Source of the DNA: Epiperipatus broadwayi
Taxonomy: Eukaryota > Onychophora > Udeonychophora > Euonychophora > Peripatidae
Length of the DNA stretch: 64,000 nucleotides
Assembly: GCA_028023455.1 (NCBI GenBank)
Contig: JAQFVV010006310.1
Coordinates: forward strand, 1,862,001 to 1,926,000
Direction: 5' to 3'
Each line of letters opens with the position of its first letter. Within the stretch, counting starts at the first letter, position 1. The notes below the pieces were generated by a model that saw only the letters and a program-made list of their open reading frames with translations, made no database searches and was not told the DNA's origin. The translations under genes and the position numbers were made by a program. Positions 48,880 to 61,822 of the stretch are shown here, piece after piece.

Positions 48880-49585
48880 GGTGTTGTTATAACACCTCAG
48901 ATGATTTTATAAAAAGAGCTGATAAAAAATATCAGCCAGTCTGGATAATGATTTTGAAAAGAACAGTTCTGCTTGCAGTTTTGTAAGAGTTGGTCAGAAG
49001 AGTTTTTAATATTTTAAGCAGTGACCAACTAGGCCAACTGCAAAGTTTGGATAATGATTTTGAAGAGAGCAGTATGTTGTTGGCTGTAGCAGAGAGTTTT
49101 CAGAAAAGCTACCATGAACTAATGTTGCTGAAGGCAGCAGCTGCTACTATTTTCCTTCACAGGAGTTTTGGTTTTGAAGCTGGGTCACTTCTGAATCAAT
49201 AGTCTGAAAAAAATGAAGACAAAATAGCTATCAGAGTTATATAAAGCTCCTATGAAGATCTAAGGACAGTCCAGTAGCTGCCTTATAGTTTACTGCAGTT
49301 TTGATTCATGAAGCCAGAGTCACTTTAAATGCATCAACTAGCTGCTTAAATATGTTCTAGAAGACAGCTTGACAAATGCTTGGACTACAAAAGTAAGCTC
49401 ATGGTATGCCAACTAATTACTTGGATAATTTTACCTGAAGATGACAACAAACCTGTATTATATTTTCTGATGGACCAAAAACCAAGCTTACCAAGAGAAA
49501 GCTTGAAGAAATTGGTGTACTTATGCTGCTGTTTATCAACACATGCAGGGAACCACAGATAAACACATCACTGTGTATATACAGT
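48880..49585. other. Less AT-rich island, possible decayed or non-coding sequence
   Basis: About 700 bases with visibly more G+C. GGATAATGATTTTGAA occurs near 48943 and again 106 bp later near 49049, followed by diverged parallel text. The period is not a multiple of three and the two copies fall in different frames, which argues against one coding exon. Open frames at 48990-49202 and 49380-49562 lack any family motif. It could be a repeat of unknown type, a non-coding RNA exon or a decayed gene. Confidence 0.35.
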
Positions 49586-49589
49586 GAGT

Positions 49590-51210
49590 TATTTTATATT
49601 AATATTCCTTAAAACAACTTTTAAAATTGTAAATTAATTAACTTAAAAATTAAAACAAACAAGTAAATAATTTGCTTGAGTCAACTGTCTAAAAGAAAGA
49701 CAATTTGATATATATTTTTGAAGAAATTGTTTTGGTAATTCCTTAACAAAATGATATTAAAAGAAGAATATACAAATGCAAGCATAATTTTGTTTGAATT
49801 TAAATCGTAAAAGCAAATCTTTTAAATTGATCTAAAAACGCTGATAATTAATCAATAAGTTTCTGTCAAACAAAAGTTGACTTTATTTAGTTTGATTTAA
49901 AAAAAAAAAAAAGAACTTATGAACTGAAATTAAATTTTGAATTATATATTTTGTTTATACATATATGTGTGAAATGTATATGTTTTCCAAATGAATTAAT
50001 TATAAAAAAAATATAATATTATTGTAACAAGTTGAAATAGATAAAAATCGGTGTGTGTATATACATGCACACTCATATATGTAAAATTTTAATATTTTTA
50101 TTTTTATTAAATGTCAATTTATTTATTGAATATTCATTATATATTATAAATAGCGCATCTGTGCGCATATATATGTAAACCATAATAATAATTGGAATAT
50201 GTTTTATTATACTTTTTATAAATTAATGTAACAATTTAAATATTGAATAGTAATTATGTAAATTGATGTAATAACTTGAATTTTGTAGTAATATTGTAAA
50301 TTACAGTAAATGACTTTTATTATTGGATACTTTTCAAAATCAGAATCCTTATAAGACCTTAATCATTTATTTTTTGTTATTAATAAACTTGTATTTAATT
50401 GTTAAAAATTGTTTTCATCATCTCTTGGTCACATACAGTAATAGAGCTTGTGTTCCTGAGCTAGATTTGGACATGGATAAATGGGGATGTATTTAGTGCT
50501 TTGGACATCCAGAGATGATCAATCATCATCCTGGTTGGCACAAAAGAGGATACTCTTTAAAGCCCATGCAATATTTTTTATTTTACTTTAGTCTTATTAA
50601 AAATTTAAGTTTATAGTTGGCCAGTACTTAAGTGGTCAGAGCATTGATGATGATCAGCATGTTTTAAATATCCCAGCATTATTGCTTTGATTTCTGATTC
50701 TTATGTATTTTAATGGATGGGCACTAAGCTGGTGCATCCAAGTTATGCTTAAATAATTGCCCAAGCTGGCAAAGGCTCAGAAGTTAGCCTGGTCTACAAA
50801 AAACCCATTTTCCAATCCAGTCACAAGGTTGACTGTTGATTTATATTGTTTATTGTTCAAATCCAGCACAAGATGGTCTGTTGATTCTATTCTGATATAT
50901 TGTACTGATTTGTGTATTCCCATCAATGATAATGATGGATGGCTATTTCTCTTGAGTATTTATTTATACTTACTTTTACTTTTTAATGCTGGTTGAATTT
51001 ATAATTATGATTTTAGTTGCGCTTCTGAGTTAACTGGTTGATCTCTCAATATTCTTAGAGATCTCTTGATCTCATGTCCCCTTAAATATTTTATAATTAT
51101 ATATACTTTGTAAATTGTTGATATTTCATTTTAAATGAACTGGGAGTGATGATGATGGTTCCATCTCTCCAGTTCAACTTTCTTTCCTACCACTTCCAAT
51201 ACTCCATCCC
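49590..51210. other. Mixed AT-rich DNA, no gene supported
   Basis: 50400-51190 is somewhat less AT-rich and has paired words (GGACATGGATAAATGGGGATG, GGACATCCAGAGATGATC) but no convincing frame. Confidence 0.35.
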
Positions 51211-51216
51211 GTTACA

Positions 51217-51240
51217 ATATATATATATATATATATATAA
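51217..51240. repeat. (AT)n microsatellite
   Basis: Short (AT)n run. Confidence 0.9.
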
Positions 51241-51244
51241 AGAA

Positions 51245-52373
<1,129 letters not shown>

Positions 52374-52439
52374 AAAACAAAACAATTCCCTTTTCCATGT
52401 GCTGTTAATATCACTATATTATCCTTATTTATTAGATTA

Positions 52440-53590
52440 ATGATATCATATATTTATGCCACTGTTATAAATATTCTTCAGAATATAACAATATCTTGGG
52501 TCTATACCTTGATGATCCAATACTTTAATCATTAAAAAATGCTTATATAATCAAATGTCCTTCCATAATTTACAAATCCAAAGCATAATGGCAATTCATA
52601 TTCATTGGTCCTTTCTATAATTTTTCTCAATACCTTGATATTATCTACTGTACTAAAACCACTTTTAAATCCAGCTTGTTCTTTTGGTTGGTTGAAATTC
52701 AATGTTTTCTGTAGACAAGTTGTCAATTAGATTACATAATGATACTAGGAAGGTTAACATTGAGAAGGGTGTAAGACAGGGTGATGCTATATCTCCAAAA
52801 CTTTTTACAGCAGTGGTGTAAAAAGTATTTGTGGATTAAAATGGGAAGCTAAAGGAGTAAAAGTAAATGGAGATTATTTAAGTCATTTAGATTTTGCAGA
52901 TGATGTAGTTGTTTTTGCAAGTAATGGTTCAGAGGTTCAGGAAATGTAGGACTAAAAGTAAATGTTTAAAAGTCTAAAATAATGTTCGATGGATTTTCTC
53001 AAAAAATGAAAATAAAGATTGATTATGATGAGTTCGAAGAAATTAACAACTACAAATTCCTTTGTCAAATTTTTACTACAGATGAAAACATGAATTGGAG
53101 TGCTTTTGATAGAAATAACTTAGTATTAAAAAGAAATATACCTATGTGTTTGAAAAGAAAGGTTTTTAATAAATGTGTTTTACCAGTTCCTATTTATGAA
53201 TCTGAGACTAGGACACTTAATAGAAGAGCAATATAGAGACTTCAGACTATTCAAAGAAGTATGGAGAGATGCATGTTAGGTGTAACAAGAAGCAATTGAA
53301 AACCCAATTCATGGGTAAGAGAACAAACAGGTGCTACCACAGGTGCTACTTACATCGTTGAAAGACTTAAAAGACTGAAGTGGAGTTGGGCTGAACATAT
53401 TGCTAGAAGAGATAATAATAGATGAACAATTAAAATCTTAAACTGGATTCCAAGAAATTGTTAAAGACCCAGAAAAAGATCACATGTGAGATGGATGGAT
53501 GAAATAAGAAAGTGCATAGGAATGATGTAGAGAAGATGGATTGAACTTGGAGAGACCTTCATCCTGCAGTGAATTGATAATCGTTGATGA
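52440..53590. pseudogene. LINE relic with inverted 5' segment
   Basis: Minus strand 52730-52440 reads LNFNQPKEQAGFKSGFSTVD, then IERTNEYELPLCFGFVNYG and VLDHQGIDPRYCYILKNIY. Plus strand from 52733 continues with RLHNDTRKVNIEKGVRQGD, a FADD-type catalytic region near 52896, MCLKRKVFNKCVLP near 53145 and a RSHVRWMDEIRK-like end near 53480. In the uninverted relative at 3-5 kb these two parts are adjacent in this order. The 5' piece has thus been flipped exactly at the breakpoint. It carries stops and frameshifts and is not functional. Confidence 0.85.
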
Positions 53591-53594
53591 TGAT

Positions 53595-55290
53595 ATTTAC
53601 ATTTAATTAAAAAAACAGTTACATTATTTTTAACTGGATTTAAAGTTTATCTGAGCTAGAAATGATATAATCCCTAGCTTAATAAATAATTAATAATAGC
53701 CATTAATATATATATATCCAAAGGAAATGATGTCATAGATACGAGTGGAGAAAGTTTGACAATCTAGATCAAATTTCATTATTCTATATGATATGTTGAA
53801 TATTTTACGAAGAGGTAGAATGCCGTTGATATAATCACCAATAGTCATATATACTTGACGACAGTTCATAATAATAGCTTAACTATCATTTCTATGTACT
53901 ATTTTCTTTGTATTAGTAATGCGTTTCATATTTTGTGGGGGAAATAAAAACTAACTGCTTAAAGATATTTTTTACTTTAAGATGTTGCTACATAATATAC
54001 ATACATTTTAAAGAATAAGTGAAGATGCCTATGCTTAAAATAAAATTAAGCAAATAAGGAAGTTATGAAAATGAATGATGTTACACAAAATTTTAAAATG
54101 CACATTAGTTTGAACATTAAATAGGTATAAAATGAGTGGAATAATTGGGGGAGACGGATCTCAAGAAATAAAGGAACATAAATAAATCATTATTATTAAT
54201 TACTTTTTATTACGTATAGTAATTTGTAATTACTGTATCGGATGAATGCATAAAAAATTTGTAGAATTTTGAAGAAATTAAAATACATTTGTGAGCGGAG
54301 GGAGGGGTAGCTTTAAAAACATAAAAACAAAACAAAAACAGTGTTCATTAGCCTATCCACTATTAAAAATAAATAGTATATTGAATTTGTAAAAAATTAA
54401 AATAAAAATTTAAGGGGGGGGGGGGTGACTAAAAATATATGACTATTAAAAATAAATTTTAAATTCATTTATATTCTGACGAAACTTACATATTTAAAAA
54501 GTTTTTATTTTACATGAAATATATTTACATTTTTTTTCATGATATCAACTTACTCCAATAATCTATTGTAGTACAGGGATTATTAAATCAATGTCTCAAA
54601 ACTAAAACAACCGTGAAAGATATTTGGAAAATCCAGTAATCCTTATTTTATAAAAATTCAATGTCTCTAATGCGGATTCGAAGTTCGATCTTCAGCCAGA
54701 TAAATCAGGCTACTGGAGTTTAATACCATTATTTTATTTTTTTAAAAAGGAAATAGTTAAGAATAAAATAAATTATATGACGGTGTTTGCTAACCTAGGA
54801 TGTTAAAACCATCAAATCTCTTAATTTGATCTACTCAGTTAATAATATCTGGAACTAAATCTTACTAACAGTGCAAAATTTAATCTTGAATCTTATCACT
54901 GATCAGCGTTCTTCCTTGGCAGTGATCCAAAGCGTTCTTAGTCGCTGGAAGATCACTTCGCAAACGGTTTAAATTACAGCAAGAATGCTGATATAAACGT
55001 AGCAAAAGATTTTTCTATTAAAGCTGATTAATATTTCTACTTTTTGTTTTATTTATCTAGATATATATTTTAAACATTATTTTTTTGTGTTTACATTTGT
55101 TTTTTAAAATGACTTTAAAGGAATAAGAAAAAAATTCAAATAATTTAATACTTGTATAAATAATTTATATATTTAACTTATTATGATAATAACGTAGCTT
55201 ACATTTAACTTATATAAGAGTATAATTAAGTTAGACTGCAAGTTAAATGTTGATTTTTTTTTTTTTTTGTAAAAAAATGTAAACACTATT
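53595..55290. other. AT-rich DNA, nothing recognised
   Basis: It contains a G-tract after TTAA near 54413 and a GC-richer patch near 54660-54715 (GATTCGAAGTTCGATCT), not long enough to classify. Confidence 0.4.
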
Positions 55291-55294
55291 TATT

Positions 55295-55485
55295 CTCCCA
55301 ATACATTCAAATGTTAGGAATAACACACAGTTTAGTATATAATACAACGTTTTTAATGGTAATGATATTTGTCTCCCCTCCTTCTTTAAGTGTTGTTGGC
55401 CTGATCCACGACAGTATTATAATGGAATCAAATTTAAAGGAATATTCTACTCCCCAACTAGGGTACTCTGTCAAAGGCAAGAGTT
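55295..55485 (-). repeat. Diverged relative of the 4.2-kb foldback unit
   Basis: On the minus strand it shares the block GGCCAACAACACTTAAAGAA (compare GGCCAGCAACACCTGAAGG at 4.4 kb), then AACGTTGTAT, and an upstream tRNA-like part, in the same order. Confidence 0.55.
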
Positions 55486-55562
55486 AATGGACATTTTATA
55501 TATTTATCTATGAGAGTCCTTCAGCTTTATTTTTTCTTAAAGGCAAGATTGATAAATTGTTG

Positions 55563-55658
55563 TCAGTCGTTGGTGGCCTAGTGGTTAGTATAGCTGCCTT
55601 CCAAGCAACTGGTCCGGGATCACTTCCCGGTCAACACATTTGACATATGTTAAAAAAA
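55563..55658 (+). mobile_element. tRNA-Gly-derived SINE, 17-bp target duplication
   Basis: This 96-bp element is flanked by AGATTGATAAATTGTTG at 55546-55562 and 55659-55675. Bases 55567-55638 match tRNA-Gly(TCC): CGTTGGTGGCCTAGTGG, an anticodon loop with TTCCAA, a T-arm-like GGATCACTTCCCGG and TCAACAC. The acceptor stem and T loop are decayed, so it is not a functional tRNA. The tail is TTTGACATATG plus an A-run. The perfect 17-bp duplication and A-tail are classic for LINE-mobilised SINEs. Confidence 0.93.
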
Positions 55659-56476
55659 AGATTGATAAATTGTTGATTTATGAGGTTATTTGCTATTATT
55701 ATATGAATACTTTCTTTAAAATGTTTACCTTTGACCTTTGCTCAGTAATTTTGACTTTGCCCAATTGGATATATGATCATTGGTAGTGTCTGATCTTCTA
55801 CTTTAGTCACATCTATTTTTTTCTCCAATTATTACTTTGTGCTCTTTTACTAGTTTTTGAATGGGGTTTCTAATTTCACACATATATGTCCTTTTACAGA
55901 CAAGTATTTTTTTATATTTTATTTCCATCTATTACATCATTACTATTATTTCTTATTAATCCACTGAAAGATAATCTCTCCAAGTTTAATACAGTTTCTG
56001 CAAACCATAGTCCTTTTTTTTTTTTTTTTACATAACACCAACAAATTTTCTTATTTCATTCATTTTACATGTAGTCTCTTTCTATGTTTTTCACAATCAC
56101 TTGGGTTAATGTTCAACTGTTCATCTATTATCATCTTTTCTCACAATATGCCCATTCTAATTCCATTTCAGTATCTTAATTTTTTAATGATATCAACGAT
56201 TTCTATTTGCGGTATCTATTTGTTCTCTCACTAGCTACTTTTCTTCATTCAGTAATCTGAGTCTATATTGCTCTTCTATTAAATATCCAAGTATTAGATC
56301 TATAAGTAAGAATTGGTAAAACATATATATTAAAAATGCTTCTTTTCAAATACATAAGTAAGAGTATATTTCTTTTAATAAAATGTTATTTCTACCAAAA
56401 AACACTCCATCAAAGTTTAATTTTAGGAATAATTATATCCACTATGTTTCCAGGGCAAAGTATTAGTAATTGTTAA

Positions 56477-56842
56477 CTTTTATTAAAACAGGCAAAACTC
56501 TCTATACATATTGCCACTCAGTGCAAGCCAGAGTAATCAATGGATGCCAAAAGGCTTGTGCATAAAATCCCCATCTAGTGCCTACTCATCCAATATCCTC
56601 AGACTAGTTACTGGCTTGTGGCCTTCGTCAATGAGGAGCCTTGGATCTGAGAGCACTGCACCTAGATATTAGGATCTAATGCAACCCTCCAGCAGCCACC
56701 TTTTATCTCTACTTAACTACAAAACTATGAGACTTAAATTGAAAACTCAATAATATTTTCAATCCAAGCTCACCAGTTTATATAGTCATATAACAGTTAA
56801 GAGCAAGCAAAAGAAATGGTGATCATGTGATGTTTATTGGTT
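56477..56842 (-). mobile_element. Full-length family A element, 366 bp, 10-bp duplication
   Basis: It is inserted in the LINE and flanked by TAATTGTTAA at 56467-56476 and 56843-56852. Read on the minus strand, the order is 5' end AACCAATAAACATCACATGA, a middle section with TAGAGATAAAAGGTGGCTGC, the hammerhead (56588-56646), TTTTATGCACAAGCC and a 3' end GCCTGTTTTAATAAAAG. There is no inverted duplication, so this is the best template for the family. It has no frame of useful length and so depends on enzymes supplied elsewhere. Confidence 0.9.
56588..56646 (-). ncRNA. Family A hammerhead with perfect stem I, damaged core
   Basis: Minus strand: outer stem ATCCAA/TTGGAT and inner stem TCCTCA/TGAGGA both pair without mismatch. 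Core TTGACGA (two changes from CTGATGA), stem II GGC-CACAA-GCC, GTAAC in place of GAAAC, TA loop, GTC. The fold is conserved but the changed core bases predict loss of activity. Confidence 0.78.
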
Positions 56843-57021
56843 TAATTGTTAATTTCTAATTCATGATTATCAATCTTTATTTTCTTCTGAGAAAATGTAT
56901 TGAACATTATTTTAATCTCTTTAAAATTTATCTTTAGTCCTACTTTCTTATTTTCATCTGAGAGAGAATATATGTATATAATAAATATAATGTTACTATC
57001 AACTTTATATGTATGTAATCT

Positions 57022-57145
57022 CCGAAATTGACCAACGAACCAAACGCTGTTGATAAACATTTAAGCATTATATTCTGTAGTCATTTTGCATTGGCTGATC
57101 AATCTAGAAAAGTGAGCATTTTCGAATGTTTATCAAGAGTATGAT
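57022..57145. other. AT-rich spacer
   Basis: No recognised element. Confidence 0.3.
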
Positions 57146-57149
57146 CATG

Positions 57150-57158
57150 ACCAGAAGT

Positions 57159-57191
<33 letters not shown>

Positions 57192-57210
57192 TGAAAAAAA
57201 GAGAGAGAAA
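57150..57210. repeat. (AT)n then (GA)n microsatellite
   Basis: An AT run passes directly into a GAGA run. Confidence 0.9.
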
Positions 57211-57214
57211 TGAG

Positions 57215-59485
57215 TATTAAATTTGGAAATATTTATATATCAGTGTCCTATAAATTCAGCATCATAGAGTTCATGAATATGATAATAATACAATAATCAA
57301 ATGACTGATAATTTGCTAGATCATATGACATTTGAGTACTTAAAGGGACAAATGTGAGCTTCAGTCTCACAAGACATCGCTCTTACACTACTACTAGTAT
57401 ATCAGTAGAAACTGAATTAGAACATGATGTTTTTTTAAACAATAGAAAATCAAGTCAAAGAAAAGTCTCTACAGAATTTTACAGAATGCCTAATGTTAGG
57501 TGGGTAATTATAATTGATGATGTAACTTTAAAATTGAGAGATTAAATTGTTTTATGAGTGCAGCAACCAATAACAAACAACTGCAATTGATGATTATCGT
57601 GTATTAATTGACTCTTCACAATATCAGTTGCCTGGTAATATTACATACAAACATCCAGACTGAAGCCAATATCAGAGTTGTGATTGCTGACTTGTTTGTA
57701 AAGTTTGAAAAACAGGATGTACATCCACGACCTATGTGATGACACAATGACAGTGATTTGTTTCCTTTTACCTCAATAGGAATCTTCACCCCCAATAATT
57801 CCGTTTTAGCATTTCTTTGTTTATAATTTGCACTAAGATACACCTGAAGTTGTCAGTTCATAACATTTATTATTTTTATAAAAATTGTAAATTTAACATT
57901 ATTATTTGTTGTGAGTAGGCAAATTAATAGTAACTTCTGGTTAGTTTATGAATGGCATTTCTCCTATTCATACAATTTTTATAATAGTATATGGAATAAT
58001 TTACAGCTGCTTTCTAAAACAGTTTGATATAATATTACAGTAGATTACTATTAAGTAGAAATCATAGATTCCAGAGCTTTATTTGGATTTGTAAATTTTT
58101 CTGGATATCAACAATAAACTTACAAATTTGCTGAAAATTGAAATAAACATTAATTTTGTTGGTTCATAATGAAATCTTTTTTTTGTAAATTGTATTCTTC
58201 CTGAAATACATGAATATAGCAGAGCGATTTGTCAATTTTTTAAAATGGAAGCCACATGCATAATGTTTGGAGCTGACATCTCTTGAAATTTGTTTACATC
58301 TAAGATAAGATTTTAAACTATTTTATTCCAAATAAAAGGTTTGAATTAGCGGTGTTTGAATCAATGGTGGTCTAGTTATATTATCAAGTCTGTGATTAAC
58401 TAAGATCAACTTTGCTATATATATTTAAACTGTTTATATATATATATATATATATTTGTATTTAAATGTGTGTTTATAATAATTGCAGATTATAGCAAAA
58501 TTGCAATAGTACTGACTATTTAATTCATATAAATAGCAAGTCCATTTATTGGTTGAATGGCTTCTTCGATTTAGCCTTATCATACAACAATTGTTTTTAT
58601 ATCTTTTTTGTTGACTGTGGAAAACACCATAAGAGTAAACTTTGTAAATAAATATTATTTTTATACTCTTTGGCAGTTTGAGTTCATATAAATTCAGTGG
58701 TGCTAGTTGCATAATACATTGCCATTTTGATATTATCTCCAAGTCTAATAAAAAATAAAAATATTATTTATTGATAATTTTTCTTAAATCTATTTTGAAT
58801 AAAACAAATCAATCTTCTAATACATACCATATTGTAACCAAAAGATTTTATTTCAGTTTGGTTATAATATGTAATAATTTATAAATTGGCTGCAAAAAGA
58901 AATTTGCTGTTCAATGAAAGGAGAATCTTTGATTCCTTTTTGAAATCTTAAAGGAATCAAGGAGGAAATTTTCCCAATATCCACTACGTACACTCTTATT
59001 ATTGCAACTGGTATTACTATGAGATTATTCATATAATAAAAAAAAACACGAATGAGTTGCTGCCAGCGTGGTAAATTTGTGGGCTTTTTATAAAACCTCT
59101 GAAATTAAGATCAAAGTGTACCATAGTCTTTCTTCTAAGTTGCTTGGTAATTCTTAACTGAAATATCAGTTGAATTTTTTTGAAGGCAAAGTAAAGGTAT
59201 GTGATTGACTATTTTTGTTATAGATATTTATAATCATGATAGATAAACTAAAGTATGACTCTTATTTCTAGGAGTCTGCAAAGTCACCAGACAATTGATA
59301 GCAAAAGGTAGAGGGTGATAATAATCCCCTGATTGTGAATCCAGGTCGCAGTAATATAACAGCATACTATTTTCAAGTGAAGAAATATTGCACAAATTGG
59401 GAGAACGTTTAATAAAATATTGTAGATTTTGTAAAGTTAGAAGAAAAGATAAAGCCAATTGATTTAATAAGAATAGTGTACTTTA
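57215..59485. other. AT-rich DNA, no gene supported
   Basis: A 63-codon ATG frame at 57354-57545 and the following 300 bases are less AT-biased than their surroundings, but no domain, splice pattern or second copy supports a gene. Confidence 0.35.
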
Positions 59486-59489
59486 CTAT

Positions 59490-60420
59490 AAAACACAACT
59501 ATTGGAAGCATGAGGAGTGGGATTTATTATAAATAAAAAATGAAAAAAAAAACATTGTGGAGATTGATGGAAACTAGATTAATTATTCTACTTAATGGAA
59601 GATATCAAATACCCATAATTGAAATTTATGTCCCAACAAATTGTCATTGTGGTGAAGAAGTAGAAAATTTTTATATAAATATAGAAAATGCTTTTGATAT
59701 GATTTAACATTTTAAAATTGTCATGGAAAACTTTAATGCTAGACTTGGTTAATTAGTGAAAAATAAAAGTGATAGGCTAAATTTGGTTATGACTATAAAA
59801 ATGAGATAGGCCACAGATTTGTGGAGATTAAGTACAAAAAAAAAAAGAAACTATATTGTACTGTATATTATGAATTCTTTTTTAGAATTAAAAAAACAAC
59901 CTAAAACATAAATAGGCATGAGATATTCAAATGAAAGTACAGCAGAATTGAATTATATTTTGATTAACAGAAAAAAAATTATGTATTTCAAGATTTAATG
60001 TTTTCTGTAGATTTAACACCAGAAATGATAATTTATTAGTGATATGTAAAATAGAGTTAATGCAAATCCAGAGAGACGAAAGCTAGCAAGAAAAACAATA
60101 TTATCAATTGATATTCTTAACCTTCACATACACGCCAAATAATTTAAATTAGCACTTGAAAATCGATTTAAAATATTAACAGATTTTGAAGATGATTTAA
60201 AATTGATTGAAATCGATAAGAAAATAACTGATATATTATTAAGAGCTTCAAGAAAGATAGATAGTACAAAAATATAGCAGCTTATTAGTAAATTTTCTAT
60301 TGAGACAAGACAATGTATGAAAAAAAAAGAAGAGATACGAAAAGGTTTAAAATGATCCATTAGAAAGAATTGAAAATCTAAAGTTTGTGAAACTGAAATA
60401 AAGAAATACTCTTTCTACTA
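59490..60420 (+). pseudogene. LINE endonuclease region relic
   Basis: Broken frames read ETRLIILLNGRYQIPIIEIY, then VPTNCHCGEEVENFY, and FKIVMENFNARLG (near 59715-59750). The last is the GDFNA-type motif of apurinic-like LINE endonucleases with its first residues changed (EN for GD). Further on are a TAEIDYILINRK-type segment (near 59940) and a linker ISKFSIETRQCMKKKR near 60290 that matches the start of the relic at 3010. This is the 5' half of the same LINE family; the RT half is absent. Confidence 0.75.
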
Positions 60421-60489
60421 AAGGCATTGTGTACAATTTACAATTTAAACAATCTACATTTTGGATTCAATAAAAAAAAATCAGAAAGA

Positions 60490-60585
60490 TTTATTGTTCA
60501 AGAAGTTTAATAATGAAGTTAGACTTGAACTCAAGAGATTGTTACTCTACCAATGCCCAAAGCATGCAGGGTTCCTGATACAATT
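60490..60585 (-). repeat. Family C copy with box A and box B
   Basis: Minus strand: GCATGCTTTGGGCATTGGTA, then a TGGTAGAGTAAC box A-like word and GTTCAAGTC, an exact match to the pol III box B consensus GWTCRANNC, and a tail CTTCTTGAACAATAAATC. It is the clearest evidence that family C is tRNA-derived. Confidence 0.65.
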
Positions 60586-60589
60586 ACAT

Positions 60590-60990
60590 ACAGTATGAAA
60601 AGTTTGAAGATTTCATTAAATTTCTTTTCCCATTGTTTATTTAAACTTTAGATACTATTAAAATCAGTTTGGAATTTTTTTTTACTGCTGTTAATATCCA
60701 TTTGAGAACATAGAAGCAAATATGTTAAGGAAGGTACCCACTGAATAATTGACTTAGAGATTGATTTGAGTCTAATAAAACAGAAGTTTTTATCTTGCTG
60801 TTACAATAGAAAATAAACTGGCTATGGTCCAATAAAAATGGTTAAATTATCACATGACATTCAATCATTAATTTTTGAGTAAGTTCTGCAGTCCAAGCTT
60901 CAGTTTTAGTTGAAAACCAGTAGGAGTAGTATCTGAAGAAGTCACGGCTCAGTAATCCAATTAGTTGTTTCTTGGATAATAATAATTACT
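60590..60990. other. AT-rich DNA, nothing recognised
   Basis: No coding or repeat structure was recognised. Confidence 0.3.
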
Positions 60991-60996
60991 GTATAA

Positions 60997-61062
60997 TTTA
61001 GCACAGTGATAGAGTGGAAGTCCAAAGTCCAAAAAACAAATGTTTCTGAATTGATTCTCAAC
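60997..61062 (+). repeat. Family C fragment
   Basis: TTTAGCACAGTGATAGAGTGG is followed by diverged text. Confidence 0.5.
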
Positions 61063-61064
61063 AG

Positions 61065-61465
61065 AATAAAGAAGAAAAAAACTCAGTTTGGTCAAACAGA
61101 ATTGTTTACAATTTATCATTTGGATTCTTAAACAACATATGACATTTTAAGCATTTAACCATACTATTTTTTTTTATTATTATTAAAGAATTAATTGGCC
61201 AATTAGAATAAATCATAGTTTCTTTTGAGGCGAAATATGTTTTAGTGTTTAAAATATGTTGGATTATGAAACTTGTATTTGAGGAAAGAGAAATATGCAG
61301 TTATTCAAATGTCTTTAATAGTAATGTTTCTAATGAACTTCAGAATTATTAAATACTTTTTAAAAATGTTTATTACTTTTAGATGCTTAAGATCATTTTA
61401 ATTAAATGGGAAAAGTCTCCTCTCTGTATAACTTTTTACATTTTTAATAAAAATAAACAATTAAA
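61065..61465. other. AT-rich DNA, nothing recognised
   Basis: No coding or repeat structure was recognised. Confidence 0.3.
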
Positions 61466-61469
61466 CGAT

Positions 61470-61822
61470 TAATAGTTTGGACTTCATAAACAGTTCAAGC
61501 ATCCGATTTGATGGAAGTCAGCTGCAATTCATAGATTTTGAGTTCCAGAGCTTGCCATTCTAATATTGCATCAAATCATTAGGACAAATTAATCAAATAA
61601 CATATTGTTCAAGAATTCGTCGAGAAACGTAAAACAGAGCTGGGCCATTCCGTGGACTGAGTTCGAGACACGCATTCTAACACTGCATCAAATAACGAGA
61701 ACAAAATATTAATCAGTAGTTCATAAGAAACTCGAGCATTGAAATGATAAAACTTGTTAAGATGTATGGATCGTGAGCTTCAGAAACTCTCCTTGTACCA
61801 CTATACCAAAGCATACAGGAGA
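61470..61822 (-). repeat. Three tandem family C units, reverse strand
   Basis: Units near 61470-61580, 61595-61700 and 61715-61822, each ending on the plus strand with a CATTCTAATATTGCATCAAA-type word (the last is CCACTATACCAAAGCATAC). Confidence 0.7.

Larger units (their letters stand above)
55935..57020 (-). pseudogene. LINE 3' relic carrying a family A insertion
   Basis: Minus strand 57010-56853 reads KKVGLKINFKEIKIMFNTFS and KIDNHELEINN. After the insertion at 56477-56842 it continues with GVFFGRNNILLKE, LIEEQYRLRLLNEE, a KWN-NGHIVRKDDNR-like segment and an end resembling LGE-TFILQ near 55950. Same family as 3-5 kb and 52-53 kb. Multiple stops and frameshifts. Confidence 0.8.

Noticed and set aside
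55567-55638. Functional tRNA-Gly gene
   Set aside because: The acceptor stem has mismatches at its first pairs, the T loop departs from TTCGA, and 17-bp duplications show it is a retroposed SINE.
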